From Gymnogyps californianus (lineage: Eukaryota > Chordata > Aves > Accipitriformes > Cathartidae): a stretch of 64,000 bases of DNA. Numbering within the stretch: the stretch's first letter is position 1; every line of letters starts with the position of its first letter. Shown in pieces: positions 36,793-49,755 of this stretch. Under the pieces are notes generated by a model. That model worked only from the letters and a program-made list of their open reading frames with translations. It was not told where the DNA came from and did not search any database. The position numbers and the translations under genes were made by a program. The stretch covers positions 59,936,707 to 60,000,706 of the forward strand of contig NC_059473.1 in NCBI RefSeq assembly GCF_018139145.2, written 5' to 3'.

Positions 36793-39700
36793 GTTAGTAG
36801 CAGCACTTACTGTCTCTCGTTGTGTCAAAGTCTACTTATTTCTTTAGAGCCGTGAATATTCTAAGTAACTTAAGAGTCTAGATGGGGGGGGGGGGGGGGG
36901 GAAGGAATTGTTGTGAGAAGGGGTGATGCTGAACAAGCAGACAAGAGAAAAGTGCAGCCTTTGGGGGAAGGAGAGAGGCAGTTGTAGGTAATCCTAATTC
37001 CAAACTCCATTTTTGTTTCAAGATACTGTTTTCCACTTCTGCTTAACCATTAGATGTTCCCTCTTGTTCTTTATATTGCTTACAAATAATGGGTTTTTTT
37101 AATTGTTGTTTGTGAGCAATGTGTTTCTTTACTGATTCTAGAGGGAGATGAGATAGTCTCTCATCCTTTCTTTCCTGTCTTTTTTCATCAACTCCAGTCC
37201 AAATTCCATTCAAGGTTGACATATGGCTGCTTGTAGATCATACTTAAAAGGAACATGCTTGTAGTTTGTAAAAGTAAGCTTTTGATGTATGTGCAGTAAA
37301 CATGTTTTTGTACAATCTGAAGTCTCTAGACTAAGAATCAGATAACTAGTTACCTCCAAAGTAAAAAGAAGCATCAGTCAAGATTTGTGGGGTCATTGCA
37401 TAGCATTATATGACATATAAGATTTCTGCTGTACACGTAGATTGTAAACATTAACAGATTATAACTGCTCAAAAGCAGAAGAACCTTGAACCTCTTATGA
37501 TGTGCCTGCACAGAACTGTGATCTTGCAGCAGCTAACTTCTGAGCTGACTGGACGTTAGCCAGCTGAAGTCTGGATGTCTAATGGCTATGTGTGAGCAGT
37601 TCAGAGCCTAAACTGCTATAACAAAAAGCCTGTCTTCTCAAATTTGGCTCCATGCTAGTATATTGACAAACCTTCTGAAGCACAAGAAATTGCCTGCCTG
37701 CAGCTGACTATGTAAAGATGCCCAGAGCAGAATTCTTGACTAACAAGGCAAGAAGTTCTAAAATCTCAAGCAGTTAGCAAAGTATTTTATTTTGCACCTT
37801 ATGTGTTTATTTTACACATACCTAAAGGTCTGTGTTGTTTTATTCAGCTCCATGGCCACGTCCCACTTAGTACTCTAATCAGTCTCCCTGGAAGGGAAGG
37901 GAATTGTCTATCTGATAACAAATCTACAGCATTTATTAGGCCATCAGATGTTTTCAACAGCACTCTGGGAAATGGACCTTCGAGTTGGTTTTGCTAGCTC
38001 TTGGTGATTTGGTTTTGTTTGTTTCTTTTCTCTTCACCTTTGCATAAGGGTAGCCTATGATTGCACACAAAATTCCATCCTAGGAGAAGATGCAGAATTA
38101 CTATAAACCTGTCCCCTTGTTTACACTTCAGATACAAGTTTTTTACAAAACAATATTCTGAGGATGTTTAAGATACTGTCGTGGTTTAACCCCAGCTCCT
38201 CCCGGCCAACTCCCCCCAGTTTATATACTGAGCATGACGTTCTATGGTATGGAATATCCCTTTGGCTCGTTCGGGTCAGCTGTCCTGGCTCTGCTCCCTC
38301 CCAGCTTCTTGTACACCTGCTTGCTGGCAGAGCATGGGAAACTGAAAAATCCTTGGCTTAAGACAAGCGCTACTTAGCAACAACTAAAACATCAGAGTGT
38401 TATCAACATTATTCTCACACTAAATCCAAAACACAGCACTATACCAGCTACTAAGAAGAAAATTAACTCTATCCCAGCTGAAACCAGGACAGATACCAAA
38501 TGGATGGGGAGTGGAAAAAAAAAACCTACTTCTGAATGTGTAAATCATGCAAATAAAATAGTGAAATGTTGTGCAGGTCTTTTTTCCCCATATTCTTCCA
38601 GTAAATAGCTAAACTTTTCTGAAGACGCTATATCAAGGATTATAATCTTCAAGCACTGTAATGAGATCAGTGTTTCTGCTGTGACATAAATCTGCTGGCA
38701 CTGATTACAGTTCTGTCTTTTGAGTGTGTGAAAACCAGTCTCTGGATACTGCCTAACATCATACAGGCTGGTCATACCAGCTAAGACAAAAGCTTGTGCC
38801 ATCTAGTACTACTAATGTGAGTCAGTAAGGTACAGCTGAATGAAACAAGCAAAAAATAAACCTCCCTGCACCCATTCAAAGGGGGATGTGGAAGAATGCT
38901 GGGAACCACATACTTCTGGTATTTGATTTTTCTCAACTCTTCTGTTTCTCTTCTTACATGCCAGAGCACATAAATAATAGCTCTTCTAAAGAAGATATAG
39001 CTTCCAGACTTTCCCATTCTCTTTCCCTCAAAATTGCTTTGTACTTTGAAAGCTCATCTTACTCTAGTCGTGCTTCTGCAGGTTTGAGGCTGATATTAAA
39101 GGTTGTTTTTTGAGTTGCTGGGTAGGGGGCAGGGGAGGGGTTTCGTCTCATAGTGCATATCTTTGCACCATATATACTTTTAGGTAAGGGAGAATTGGTC
39201 CTCATACTGCATTTAAAAGAGAGAAGATTAACCAAGGAGTTCTTTTAAGATTTACTATGTTGCCAAAACAACTATGTTGATAATTTTGAAGGTGTCCTGA
39301 ACTACCTGATTCCAGTTTCCTGTTTGTCTTGCACATATTCTTCACCAGTTGTTGCAATCAAATACTAAGTTTTACCAAAGGGCGTGTTTTTCCTGTTTTG
39401 TAAAAACTAGTATCAGAGTAATATTGTCTGAATTCTTCAGCATTTCAGTGGATCAAAGAGTTTATCTTTTGAAGCCACTTTATCTAGCTGCTTAGTATAA
39501 TGCAGCTCGTTCAGTTACCTGTAATTTCCATATTTAAATGTTTTCTTCTAAACACTTAAATTTAACTTAGAAGGTGACATCATGAAAAAGAAGAGACCGT
39601 TCAGTTACGGTGTGATAAATGTACAATTCATACATGACCACTTTTTCTCTGTGCTATACTGCTTTGAGTGAGATCTATGTTCTCCTGGGTTTTGGTTACC

Positions 39701-40223
39701 CTTAAACAAAAATATGCTTTAAGAAAACATGTTTTTATGGTCCTGTTGCTGAAGATAGAAATGTAAGTTCAAACTTGCCTTATTAATGGTTGGGTTTGTT
39801 GCTTTGGGTTCTTTTAAGCTACTTTAACAGCAGCCTGGGGCAGTTCTCTGCTAATCGGGCAGCTAGCTCTTCTCCCAAAACAAGCACAGCTTCATAAACT
39901 TTATTTAAATTGTGAGCAACTCTTGAAATTAATATAAATTTCCCAAAGGACTTTGGGAGTGTCTTCAAACAGTGGGTTTTTTGTTTGTTTTTAACTGTAT
40001 CTTATTGCAATGAGGTGGGATCTGATGTGTTTGTCTCTACAGTGACCCAGCAATGAAGCAGTTTCTGCTCTACTTGGATGAATCGAATGCATTGGGAAAG
40101 AAGTTCATCATACAAGACCTGGATGAAACTCATGTCTTTGTATTAGCCGAGTTGGTTAACTTCCTCCAGGAGAGAGTGGGCGAGTTAATGGACCAGAACT
40201 CTTTTCCTATTACTCAGAAGTAA
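36758..40223 (+). CDS. GTF2H5: General transcription factor IIH subunit 5 (TTDA/TFB5), complete
   Basis: Coding join 36758-36792 and 40043-40223, 216 bp: 71 residues plus TAA, exactly the usual family length. It reads [20 protein letters not shown], then [38 protein letters not shown] and [11 protein letters not shown]. It is the smallest TFIIH core subunit; it binds p52 (GTF2H4), stabilises TFIIH and stimulates XPB in nucleotide excision repair, in the nucleus. Human mutations cause trichothiodystrophy A. The Cys codon is split by the intron: donor GTTAGT at 36793 (less usual +3 T), acceptor TCTCTACAG ending at 40042. It is head-to-head with SERAC1, as in human. Its coding intron (36793-40042) carries a G run and a retroviral LTR. 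Confidence 0.97.
36884..36901. repeat. Poly-G run
   Basis: Eighteen G in a row in the GTF2H5 intron, soon after the first coding exon. Assembly length may be unreliable here. Confidence 0.9.
38177..38491 (+). mobile_element. Solo LTR of an avian endogenous retrovirus, internally deleted
   Basis: It starts TGTCGTGGTTTAACCCCAGC and ends GAAACCAGGACA: TG...CA with matching TGTC/GACA ends. It is flanked by the 5-bp direct repeat GATAC at 38172-38176 and 38492-38496. From memory this is a common LTR family in many bird genomes, normally longer; a central segment seems to be missing here. No viral gene is present. Orientation is taken from the usual family reading and is not certain. Located in the GTF2H5 intron. 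Confidence 0.85.
40043..40223 (+). CDS. GTF2H5: GTF2H5 last coding exon
   Basis: It encodes [20 protein letters not shown] through ITQK and TAA at 40221-40223, nearly the whole alpha/beta fold used for p52 binding. Confidence 0.97.
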
Positions 40224-41150
40224 AAGGACTAGAGAAATGAGATTACTGCTAATTTTGGAATAGTGAATTTCAATAGCTTGGGTTGTTACTGTTTTAATAG
40301 ATACACTGTGGTTAGTAAGTTCTACATGGAAGTGGCTACTCTAGAAAATGGATCGTTTTCATAGACAAAATACTCTTGAATTGGATTTTATTTCTCATTT
40401 TGAAAGATTATGGTATCTTTATTAAAATCCTTAAAATGATACACTTGAGGACTTGCCTAGAGAATTTTTGATGCATGCTCTCTGTTTTTCCTTTAGGATT
40501 TTTATCTTGCAAGATGGTATGACCCAAAAATTAGAGTAGTGTTTCTGTATTGGAATGCTATAGGAACTCCTCTGGCATGTTACATTCCTGTGGAACTGAT
40601 TAAATCTGGTTATAGTGTGACTGATAGAATGTAAAGAATGTCTCTTAAAGTATGATCTGTGCTTGATGGAACATCTCCATAAGTTGAAGGCATGGTCAGA
40701 TACTGCTTTAACTTAATGGGTTTTATACACCAAAATGAAAGTTGGTGTGAGTTTTCTTTTTGTTTGTTTTTTTTTGTTGTTGTTGTTGGTTTTTGTTTGG
40801 GTTTTTTTTCCAAACATTTTACAAATGCCCTATATTACTTGCCTGCTTTTACCAAGGCTATGCTTTCTGTGTTGGTCTGGGTTTGGGGAGTGGTGGTGGG
40901 AATCTAGGTGTTTGGAGGGGAAGGGGGGACATAGGGGGATGGGGACAACAAAATCCATTACCCCAGATCGTCACATTTTGATTGTAAACTGATTGCTTGC
41001 ATATCAACAATAGCAAATTAAAGGGGTAACATAAATGGGAGACCAATCCTTTAGATATAATTGCTTGTATTTTTCCACTGAAGCTAATACCTAGTCAGAA
41101 TAAGCTATGTGATCAGGAAGGGGAAATAAAGACTTGGTTGCTCTACCTGC
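40224..41150 (+). other. GTF2H5: GTF2H5 3' untranslated region (extent uncertain)
   Basis: Candidate polyadenylation signals are ATTAAA at 40421-40426 and AATAAA at 41125-41130, the latter followed by a T/G-rich stretch. Which is used is unknown. Confidence 0.45.
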
Positions 41151-44100
41151 AAAGAAGAATGCTGGTTTTGTTTTTTTGGGGGCGTTGGGGTTTTGGTTTG
41201 GTTTTTTTTTTTTCCCTTCAGCTTAGCTCTTCCTCCCCTATTGCACTTTGCTGCAAAGAAAAAGCCTCATAGTTTCATAGGGTTTTTTTACACTGTATTT
41301 GTCACTCACTGTCCAGACACTGGCTTATTTAGTAAGTCAGCTAGTGCATGATGATAAAACCTGTGAATATTTCTGTCTACCAATATGGCAGATACAAGTT
41401 ACAGAAACAAGAAGAATAACATGTATTACCTTTTCTCTTATCCTACTTCCTACTCAAAATAGTCAAATTTATTGGATCTATAAGTAATCATTTATAAATG
41501 AAAGACTTCTAGGATGTAACTTCAAAGGGAAGCTTGGTTTTCAGAGCTGCTCATGTACATCAGATAGATGCCATCTTTTTATCTTTGTGGGGAAAAATGA
41601 GTGTAAATAGAAACGCTTTTACAAGGAACAGTTTTCTTCACTGACTCTCCCACCATTGCTTTTTTTTCTTGTCCAGTAGATATCAGATTAGTTGGTGGTT
41701 TTGGTTTGTTCCCACCCCCCACCCCCCGACCCAGGAATGGGGAAGCTTCAGGAGAAAGTTTCATTAGATATTTTTAATCAAAAAGCTATCCAAAGAAACT
41801 TCTGCAGAATTACATATGTTCAGGCTCATGTGGAGGAGCAAATAGCCCTGTGGAATTTAGCTTCATGTAGTTTCTGGTACCCCCCCTTCTCTCTGACTGT
41901 GTAAAACAATGGGGTTTGGTTCAAGTTGCTTCATCTCCTTCTTTTACAAGTGAATGCTTCCCCAGTCACGTAGATCAAGAACCAGCTACACATCTTCACC
42001 TGAAATAAGATTTCTTGAGATTGGTCAAACATTGACCTCATAACTGTTATTTTGTGGAAGATTATTGGATGCTCATTTAATGGAGAGATAATCAGTAGTC
42101 TTAACATGGTATGATAGCTTAATGCAATTCATTTGAAAATGTCTTATATCCTTTGTTTGGAATCCTAGTTTATTTTCCATCCAGATTTTGATGAAAGGTA
42201 AATGATCCCTCACTCTCTCTTCAAATGACAGTATTTGAAGAATAGAATTCTAACTCATGTTAGAATTACACCTGTTAAACTTCTCTCTATTTAGCATGTC
42301 TAGTGCTACATTTCTATTGTAATTTTCCTTTTAAGTCTATGATAAACTTCTTGCAGTTCTTGTCATTTTCTCCTGGTTAATTGCACAGCTTTATTGTTGC
42401 GTTACCTGTGTTTTAGCTTATATTTCCAGTTATATTTCCAGTGATAAATGGCTTATGTAATGCAGAGGGGTAGAAGTTCCAAACTGTATGAACTAAACAG
42501 TTAGGCATGCATTCTTATACTCTTTGCTCTCAATCTTTTTCAAGCAAACATGTTTATGGATTTTAACTTCTAAACCTGTCAAGACTTAGATCCTTCCTGC
42601 TACCTAACCAGGCCTAACTGGTTCTATGCTGGAAGAATAAACAAAAGATATAAAGAAGCAAATTGGCATCTCCTTATGGGTTCTAAAGAGCTGAGTTCTT
42701 TGTAGTTTCTAGGGAAAAAAGGGTCTTGAATCATGTAGTATAGTGAAGGAAATCCAGTGAGGAAGCTTTTGGAACTTCAGTATGTATGTGTATTAAAAAA
42801 ACACAAAACACCCAAGGGTTTCTGGGGTTGAGTAAACTTGGACCCCAGAAAGCTTTTTTTTTTTTTTTTTTTTAAATGCATAGAATCCTGGAACTTACAT
42901 GCTTTTAAAAATACATGTATATATATATATGTATATATAGCCCAGATGGGAGAAAAGTAGATACTAGCTTTAAAAGTATCAAGACATTTTGAGATAGTTA
43001 ACATTTACACTTACAGTTTTTAAATGTTTTCGCTGGCTTTCATTTAGGTGTGAAATACTATTGGTGAGTGGAGCTCGGAATGAAACACTGTGTTAAAAAT
43101 ATCTTATTTTTTTTAAAGGCTGGAAGCATTTGAGAATAAAAGGTTAAGGATATCTGTTTAAATATATACATGTTTTGCTAACAGAGTTGATGTGGTGAGA
43201 ACATCAGCTCTCCCTGTATTTGGAATATTATATGTTAATTTAGCATTTCTATCCATAGCTAATAAGTTCACTTTTTTTCACTGATATCTAGCATAGGGAC
43301 TATACTCTGCTCAGGTCCTGCTTGAGCAGCAAAAATAGAACTTGAATGACAGACTCATGTTGCTTCTTGTTGAAGCAGCAAATTTTATCTTGATAGGCTT
43401 TCACTGGTAAGCGTTGAGCTGGTGCTTCACTTTTTGCTTTCAGTCTGAGTTGAAAGTATCTTGTCTACTGGAGGAAGAGCATGGTAGAATAATTACCTAA
43501 GGGACAGTTATTTGAACTTCATTTCTTATTTGCTACTTATTTATACTTAGCTCTAAAAAAGTTTACAAGTTCACTTGTTTGTCTTTTGTGCTGTAAACAG
43601 TTGCTCTTGGGTAGTTACTGTAACTTTGAACAGGCTTACAAATACCACTTTCATTAACACAAATGCAGAAGCTAAAGAGTAATATTTGACAGAAAGATGA
43701 GAGAGATCTCCAAAGCAAGGTAAGAGAATTTGAACAATGCAAACAAAATATTTGTTAAATGGGAAGAGAGGGGTGGAAACTGAAAATGCAGCTTCCTATT
43801 AAAATAAAACAATAGCACCTCATTTTTATTGAAAATTACACTATTTGGTGTTTTGTTTTTTGTTCAAGTGTCAGATTATTTTTTTAAAGTTTGTTTACTA
43901 ATGGCCTTCAAAGAGAGCTGTGTAATATGACTATAGTGTACCAAAGAAGCAAACAAGCCTAAATGCTGACACATATTTAGATACTTGTAGAAATTGTGGG
44001 ATAAGCTAATTCTGGAGGGTGGGTTTTTTTAATGTAGGGGTTGGCAGTATGATGATGACGACCCTGGGTTAGTCAGTATAGATAGGGGTTATAATGAATT

Positions 44101-44716
44101 TCTTAGCTTGTTACCAATGCATAAGTCCACTTTCCTTCTCTCCAGTACAACAGTTAGCCCAGGGAGAATAATTGTCCAGTGGAGTAAAGGAGGAAGTAAC
44201 CAACAATCGGTAGAGAGAATGGATGTGGCCTCAAGAAAGAAAACTGTGTTGAAAGAAAATAGAATTCTTCAGGGAATTTCACCATTTTACCTGAGAGAAC
44301 CCAGACTGAGTGGATTTGACTTTGTAGCTAAACTGCCAGTGTTGTTTCATAAAAAGGTAGGCACCTGAATCCATTTGGAATGAAGAATGATGGAGTATTT
44401 TTGTTTATTTGTTTAGAAATTTAATGTGCTTGTAATGATAGTTTGGTTTTTGTTCTATGTAGCACAGTGCTGAACACTAGATGGCTAGTATGATGTGCTA
44501 TACAAAAACTTCTCCAAGTGCTGTTGTACATTAAGAAGTCCTATTTTACAGTCTTTCCAGGATTGTAGGGTATATTCAAAAGCATATCTTCTGATTCTGT
44601 TTTTTTTTAATGTGGCAGAACAACAGATTTTACTGTTTTTTCTCACTCAAGTTAACTCTGCAGGGCCACCTCAAGTATGCAAGAACAAACTAGAGAACAT
44701 GTATTTTATGCATTAG

Positions 44717-44770
44717 CAGGATTGTTTACTGTGAGCTGAAGTAAACAGGATTGTTTACTGTGAATTGAAG
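44717..44770. repeat. Two-unit tandem repeat, 29-bp period
   Basis: CAGGATTGTTTACTGTGAGC plus TGAAG (44717-44741) is repeated at 44746-44770 with two substitutions, with four extra bases between units. Confidence 0.85.
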
Positions 44771-44896
44771 ATAATGGTATTTCATGGTGTCATTAAAATG
44801 ACTTATTTTAACCTTTCTTAGTTGGCATCATCACCATAAGTGTCCAATTTCAGTCAGCCCCTAGGTTGAGCTTGCAAAAGTAGGGCTCTAAAAACC

Positions 44897-44917
44897 ATAT
44901 ATATATATATATATATA
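44897..44917. repeat. (AT)n microsatellite
   Basis: About ten AT units followed by a degenerate AT-rich tract. Confidence 0.85.
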
Positions 44918-45375
44918 AAAATATATATAAAATATCAACAAGTCTTTAATCATATAAACCAATGCAGGCTGAGAGGTATATTTTGCTCTTCCAACCAGGC
45001 AGTAGGCCACTGAAGAAAACAGTAAGATTTTGTAATACATCTTTTTGTAGTTCCCAGTTCCACAGCAGATTCTGATACTTTTCCCACACTGACTCATTGA
45101 TTATCCCACAAATGATCCCATTAAAGCTGGTGGTGGTTACTGTGAAATGAGGCATTACTCAGTATGTCAGAATTGGGTGTCCATGTTTGTTTTGTAATTC
45201 AGACTTTGACAAGGCTTACATGTTCCATACAAAATTAAGGATTCAATAAATTGGTGAAGTTCATAATGATGGAAGAACAAATTCTTCCTAAACTAAGTTA
45301 TTATCTTTGGTCTGATGACTTAACAACTAATAAGAAATTTGAAAAATAGGGTATCTGATAGAAATATGATGTGGA

Positions 45376-45379
<4 letters not shown>

Positions 45380-45408
<29 letters not shown>
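45380..45408. repeat. Poly-T run of 29
   Basis: Twenty-nine T in a row. It could be the tail of an old minus-strand retroposed sequence, but I recognise none next to it. Confidence 0.85.
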
Positions 45409-45411
<3 letters not shown>

Positions 45412-48400
45412 GTGGAATAGAAGTAATATTTTACCCATCTTTGTTTCATATAAAAAGATTTTCAGGACTCAAGACTTAACAATTTGAAGGCAGACCAGTA
45501 AGGGGAGCTCTTACCAATATTTTAAACTGCTTTTTAAAAAATTGCTGCAGCATGGGCAATGGTGGGTAAGAGACTTACCGTACTTTGGAACATTAATATC
45601 TTTCTCTCTGGTTATGCTTTCAGGTGGAGATGAACATTCAACTTCAAAGGATCCTTCTAGAAAGATATTTGCAATAGGAAATTTTGGAATGTAGTATCTT
45701 TAGCTCTGAAATTTCTTAGATGTTTAGTTATCCAATGTTTTCTTTCTGTGCTTAGGTGCACAGTCCTGTTACATTAAACTGATGTGTCTGAAATGTGGTC
45801 TTCCCTTCAGATGCTACTGGTAGGTCTGTGTATCTCCACACCACAAGCCTGCTTTAGGAATTGCTCTGTATTAAGTTACATCATTTTTAGTGAGCGTAAA
45901 TCACAGGAAGACATTGTTGATACAGTCAGAAGTAACTTTTATGAAGTTTTTTTCTCTTTATTTCCTCATCATACAAAATGCATGTAATTGTAGGGTACCT
46001 GTTCCTCAGAGCACATGCACCATACTGTATGGAAGACACATACAACAACTATTCAATCTTAGTGTATTTCAATCTGCACTGGGGATTTCTGTATCTGTAT
46101 CCCTACGGTGTTGCTAGTAGTACATAGAAATGAGACATATAGAAAGTTTTTCCCTCATTACCCCCAAAAGTGAATAGCTTTATTGGTTTACACCTATATA
46201 AAGGTAAAATTCAGTATGTTCCCTAGACAAACAAACAAAAAACCCACAACACCTACCAGTTAAGTTTTAGTATGAGGGGGGAAAAAACCCTAATACCTTG
46301 GATATTAGTGATTGTATTTTTCATACAGACAGAAAAAGTAATTTTCTCTCCTCTGATTGTGTAGCAGTAATAAGCAGATTAACTGCAGAATAGAAACAGA
46401 CTATAAAATTGCTGTCCAGTGGACAAATTTAAAAAGTGAAAAGTTTCAAGTATTATTGTTAGCTTTTAGCTTTTTGTGCTTGAGCAATTCTAGGTGTTAG
46501 TAACAACAACAAGTATAAGGTTCCTGGAAGAAATCTCATTTTCAAATTAATGTTTTTCTTTTACCAAAAGAAAAAGAGACTCATAATACCCATGCAGTAA
46601 TGTGCTCAAACACACCAAAGAAAACCCACCAACACCAAAACTGACAGGTAATTGATTAGCCATAAAACTAGCCCCTCAGGAAAGAAGCAGCAAGCAAAAT
46701 TTCTGGATGACTATAGATTGAAGGAGTTGGCTGTCAGAGCTATACAGTTGTTCGCTTTTCTGTTACAGAAGAGATGGACCCAGCTGTAAATTACAGAACG
46801 TGCAGAACGATGGGTACACTTTCAGCTGTGAAGAGATCACTTGCAGATAGGAAAGTATTGCACATTTCTACAATGTTGGCATAGCTGATATACTGTCAGT
46901 AGTGAGAGGTAAAAATACTAAGCAAACCTCTATAATCTGTCAGCATTTTGTGTGTTGTGTTCCTGATGTTTCGAAGCTAGAGGGGTGAGATAGGAGGACA
47001 AAAGAGAAAGAACGTAGGAAAGAGGGGGAACAGTATTTTAGGCTTGTAACTAGCATTTCCTGTTAATTCTGAAATTGAACAAGATCACAAGGAGCATAAG
47101 GACAAAATTAAGAGAGAGATTGCACTCAATTTTAATTTTGTATCCAAAAATGTACTTGCAATTAACTAGAACTTAATTGATTTACAGAAGGTCCTGTATT
47201 TATCATCAGAGCCAATATATCATGAGGACTGGGAGACCAAGTTTTCTTAATGTTATGCCTGTTATTCTACCTTGCTTCTGTCCTGGATGGGACTACTTTT
47301 CCATGTGGAATGATAGTGTAGTTTTGCTTCCTTTTAATCTCTGGATTTTCCTAAACTGGCAACTTTATTGAGTGTAAAATGTGTTTTGCATATGTGTAGT
47401 GTGTATATCATTAGATATATAGGTATTCCAGAAGCTAGAGACTGAGCAGCGATGAGTAGCCCTGGAATAATGATAGCCTTCTGTATCAACCAGCTTGAAA
47501 TTAAGATATAAAAGAAAAATCTCCCTTCAGCTGCAACATGAAGCATGCTCCCTGCATTTGATTTTGCTTTTGGTCTAAACTAAGACTAATTATATCTTAT
47601 GATTTTGGGAAAGTTATAAAGTCAGTATAAAATTGAAGAAAAAAGAGGCCTGGTTTCGTAAGGAATATTTGAAAATAATATTGTCAAGCACAGCCATGGC
47701 GAGGTCAGCGTGATAGAGGACTATGACAGCTTTTTGCTGCTGGCCAGGTTGCCATTTGGGCAAAGGCAGCTGCAAACAGTGTTTGAGAGGAGCAGAGAGT
47801 AGGGATGAGGAGTGGGCAAAGCTAAGCATCTGAACGAATCTGTCAGGAGGACCAGGGAACCTGAAGTCTTGGAACTAGTAAATGTTTCCCCTTTTGGCTT
47901 TGAGTAGCTTTTTTTAAAAGCCATTTCTGCCTGTTTAGCCTGCTGTGTGACAGCAGGAGCCAGAAGAAGCTGTAGGGAGTGGGAAGGAGTGTGTATGTGT
48001 TTCAGAAGGTGGTTCCTAAAGTTGTTTGCTGTAAGTATGAAGAACTAGACCAAGCTGAAACTGCCTTTACAATATGAGCAGAGTTATTCTAGCTCATTTC
48101 TTTTTTTAAATGTACTATAAAACAAAAGGAACTGGGAAGGTGCTGGAAAGAACTTTTATTGTTCGAATTGCTAACTGCAAGAAGCAACCTGCTATACCTC
48201 TCAATTTGAAACGGTGAAGGAGGCTTTCATGTAGTGCATTTTTTCATTATCGTCATAGTTACATGAAGATCATAACCAAAACAAGTCATAGAAACAAAGA
48301 GAGAAGACTGATATAAATGGCCTAAGTTTAAGACTAGTGTTCTGACCATTGGCAACACTTCATCCTTGCTCAAGCTTGAGATTAATTGGTTGTGCCAATA

Positions 48401-49279
48401 TTTTACTTTCTACTAGTCAGGAGGCTTGCCTTGGGACATCTGGGGCAAAACCATAAGTTGGGTGTGCTGGAAACTTGTCACTCTTGGGTCGAGGGAATGT
48501 CAAAGTCTGGATTTTTCAGTCTCAAAAACTGCTACACTCAAACATGACAGGTACTTTTCTCCTTTGTCCTAGCACCCAGTATGTAATGATGATGGTCATG
48601 TGCATTTGTAATGTCTGTGACGACATGAAGTAATGCAATAATGAAGTATCATGTACAATTAAAAGGGCGATGTACAGATTTAATTTTCTTCTCTTTTAAA
48701 AGTATGAAAATAAAAAAAAATATGAGAATAACTTGTGTGTGCACCAGTAAGTATTGAATGCAATTCATTCTAAGTATGATCTCTGGTGCCAAGTGATTGA
48801 TCTTTTTTAATGAAGCAGCCATTTAAATATATGTAAATTATGTAACAAGTGTTGAGAACATAGACAAAACGCCAAGTCATCAGTTCCAGTTTCTTCCAGA
48901 TGTTGGTAAGAAAATCGTTAAAAAGTAATAAATATACAAAGCAAATATTAGCAAAGCAATTAAGGATTTGTTCACGCAAATGTGAACTTATTATCAAGTG
49001 CAGTGAACTTACTATTTGGAGTTGTTCTGCTAGCTTTCAAGACTTGATCATGTGTGATACTAAGCACTAAATTTAACAGTAATGTTTCTACTTCTGCCTT
49101 GCTACTAGAGCTGTGAAAATTAGTTCTCTCTGAGAAGGGAAAATGTTAACAACATTATTTTGGTGAGACTATCTCACCACTTAAAGAGCAGTTCACATTT
49201 AAGTTAACTAGTGTGATCTAGTGGAGAAGTGAAAAGTCTGACATTGCTCTATGTTCTCAAGCAGGTAGCTTTCCTTTGC

Positions 49280-49345
49280 CCTAATGTAGATTTCCCCATC
49301 TGTAAAATGGAAGTAAGAGTACTTACTTTTCTGCTACTCCTACTA
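49280..49345 (-). mobile_element. Possible MIR-like core, reverse orientation
   Basis: GATTTCCCCATCTGTAAAAT, then GGAAGTAAGAGTACTTAC is the reverse-complement pattern of the MIR core ('...cccatctgtaaaatgggnataataatacttacc'). Only this core is clear. Confidence 0.5.
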
Positions 49346-49632
49346 AGCAGGACTGCGGCCTTGCTTTGTATTCTGTCCATACAAAATGCACAGTGGAAGT
49401 CTGTCCTGCTGTCTGTTCCTATTAAAATGTAAATATTCTCTAGTAAAAGTAAATGTCGGCTTACTTCATAACATATATAGGAAAATATGCATTCAGTTTA
49501 AGGAGGTCTTACCATGCTAGTATGTTAGCTTACATGCATGCATATTAAATATTACTGTTAGTCAAAGATTCTTAGGTCTTCATAGCACCACATCCTGGCC
49601 TAACCACAATTCTGAGTGACAGGTTAGGAGTA

Positions 49633-49755
49633 CTGTGTGTGTGTGTCTATATATTTGTGTATATATAAATATAAATACACACACAAAAAAAAATAACTGT
49701 GTGTATATGTGTGTGTATGTGCATATATATGTATGTGCAGTGTGTATATATAATC
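49633..49755. repeat. Compound (TG)n/(TA)n simple repeat
   Basis: Alternating GT, AT and AC blocks with short interruptions. It generates a chance ORF rich in Tyr/Val/Cys on both strands. Confidence 0.85.

Noticed and set aside
44108..44368. 86-codon plus-strand ORF
   Set aside because: No recognisable motif and no exon signals; chance length for this composition.
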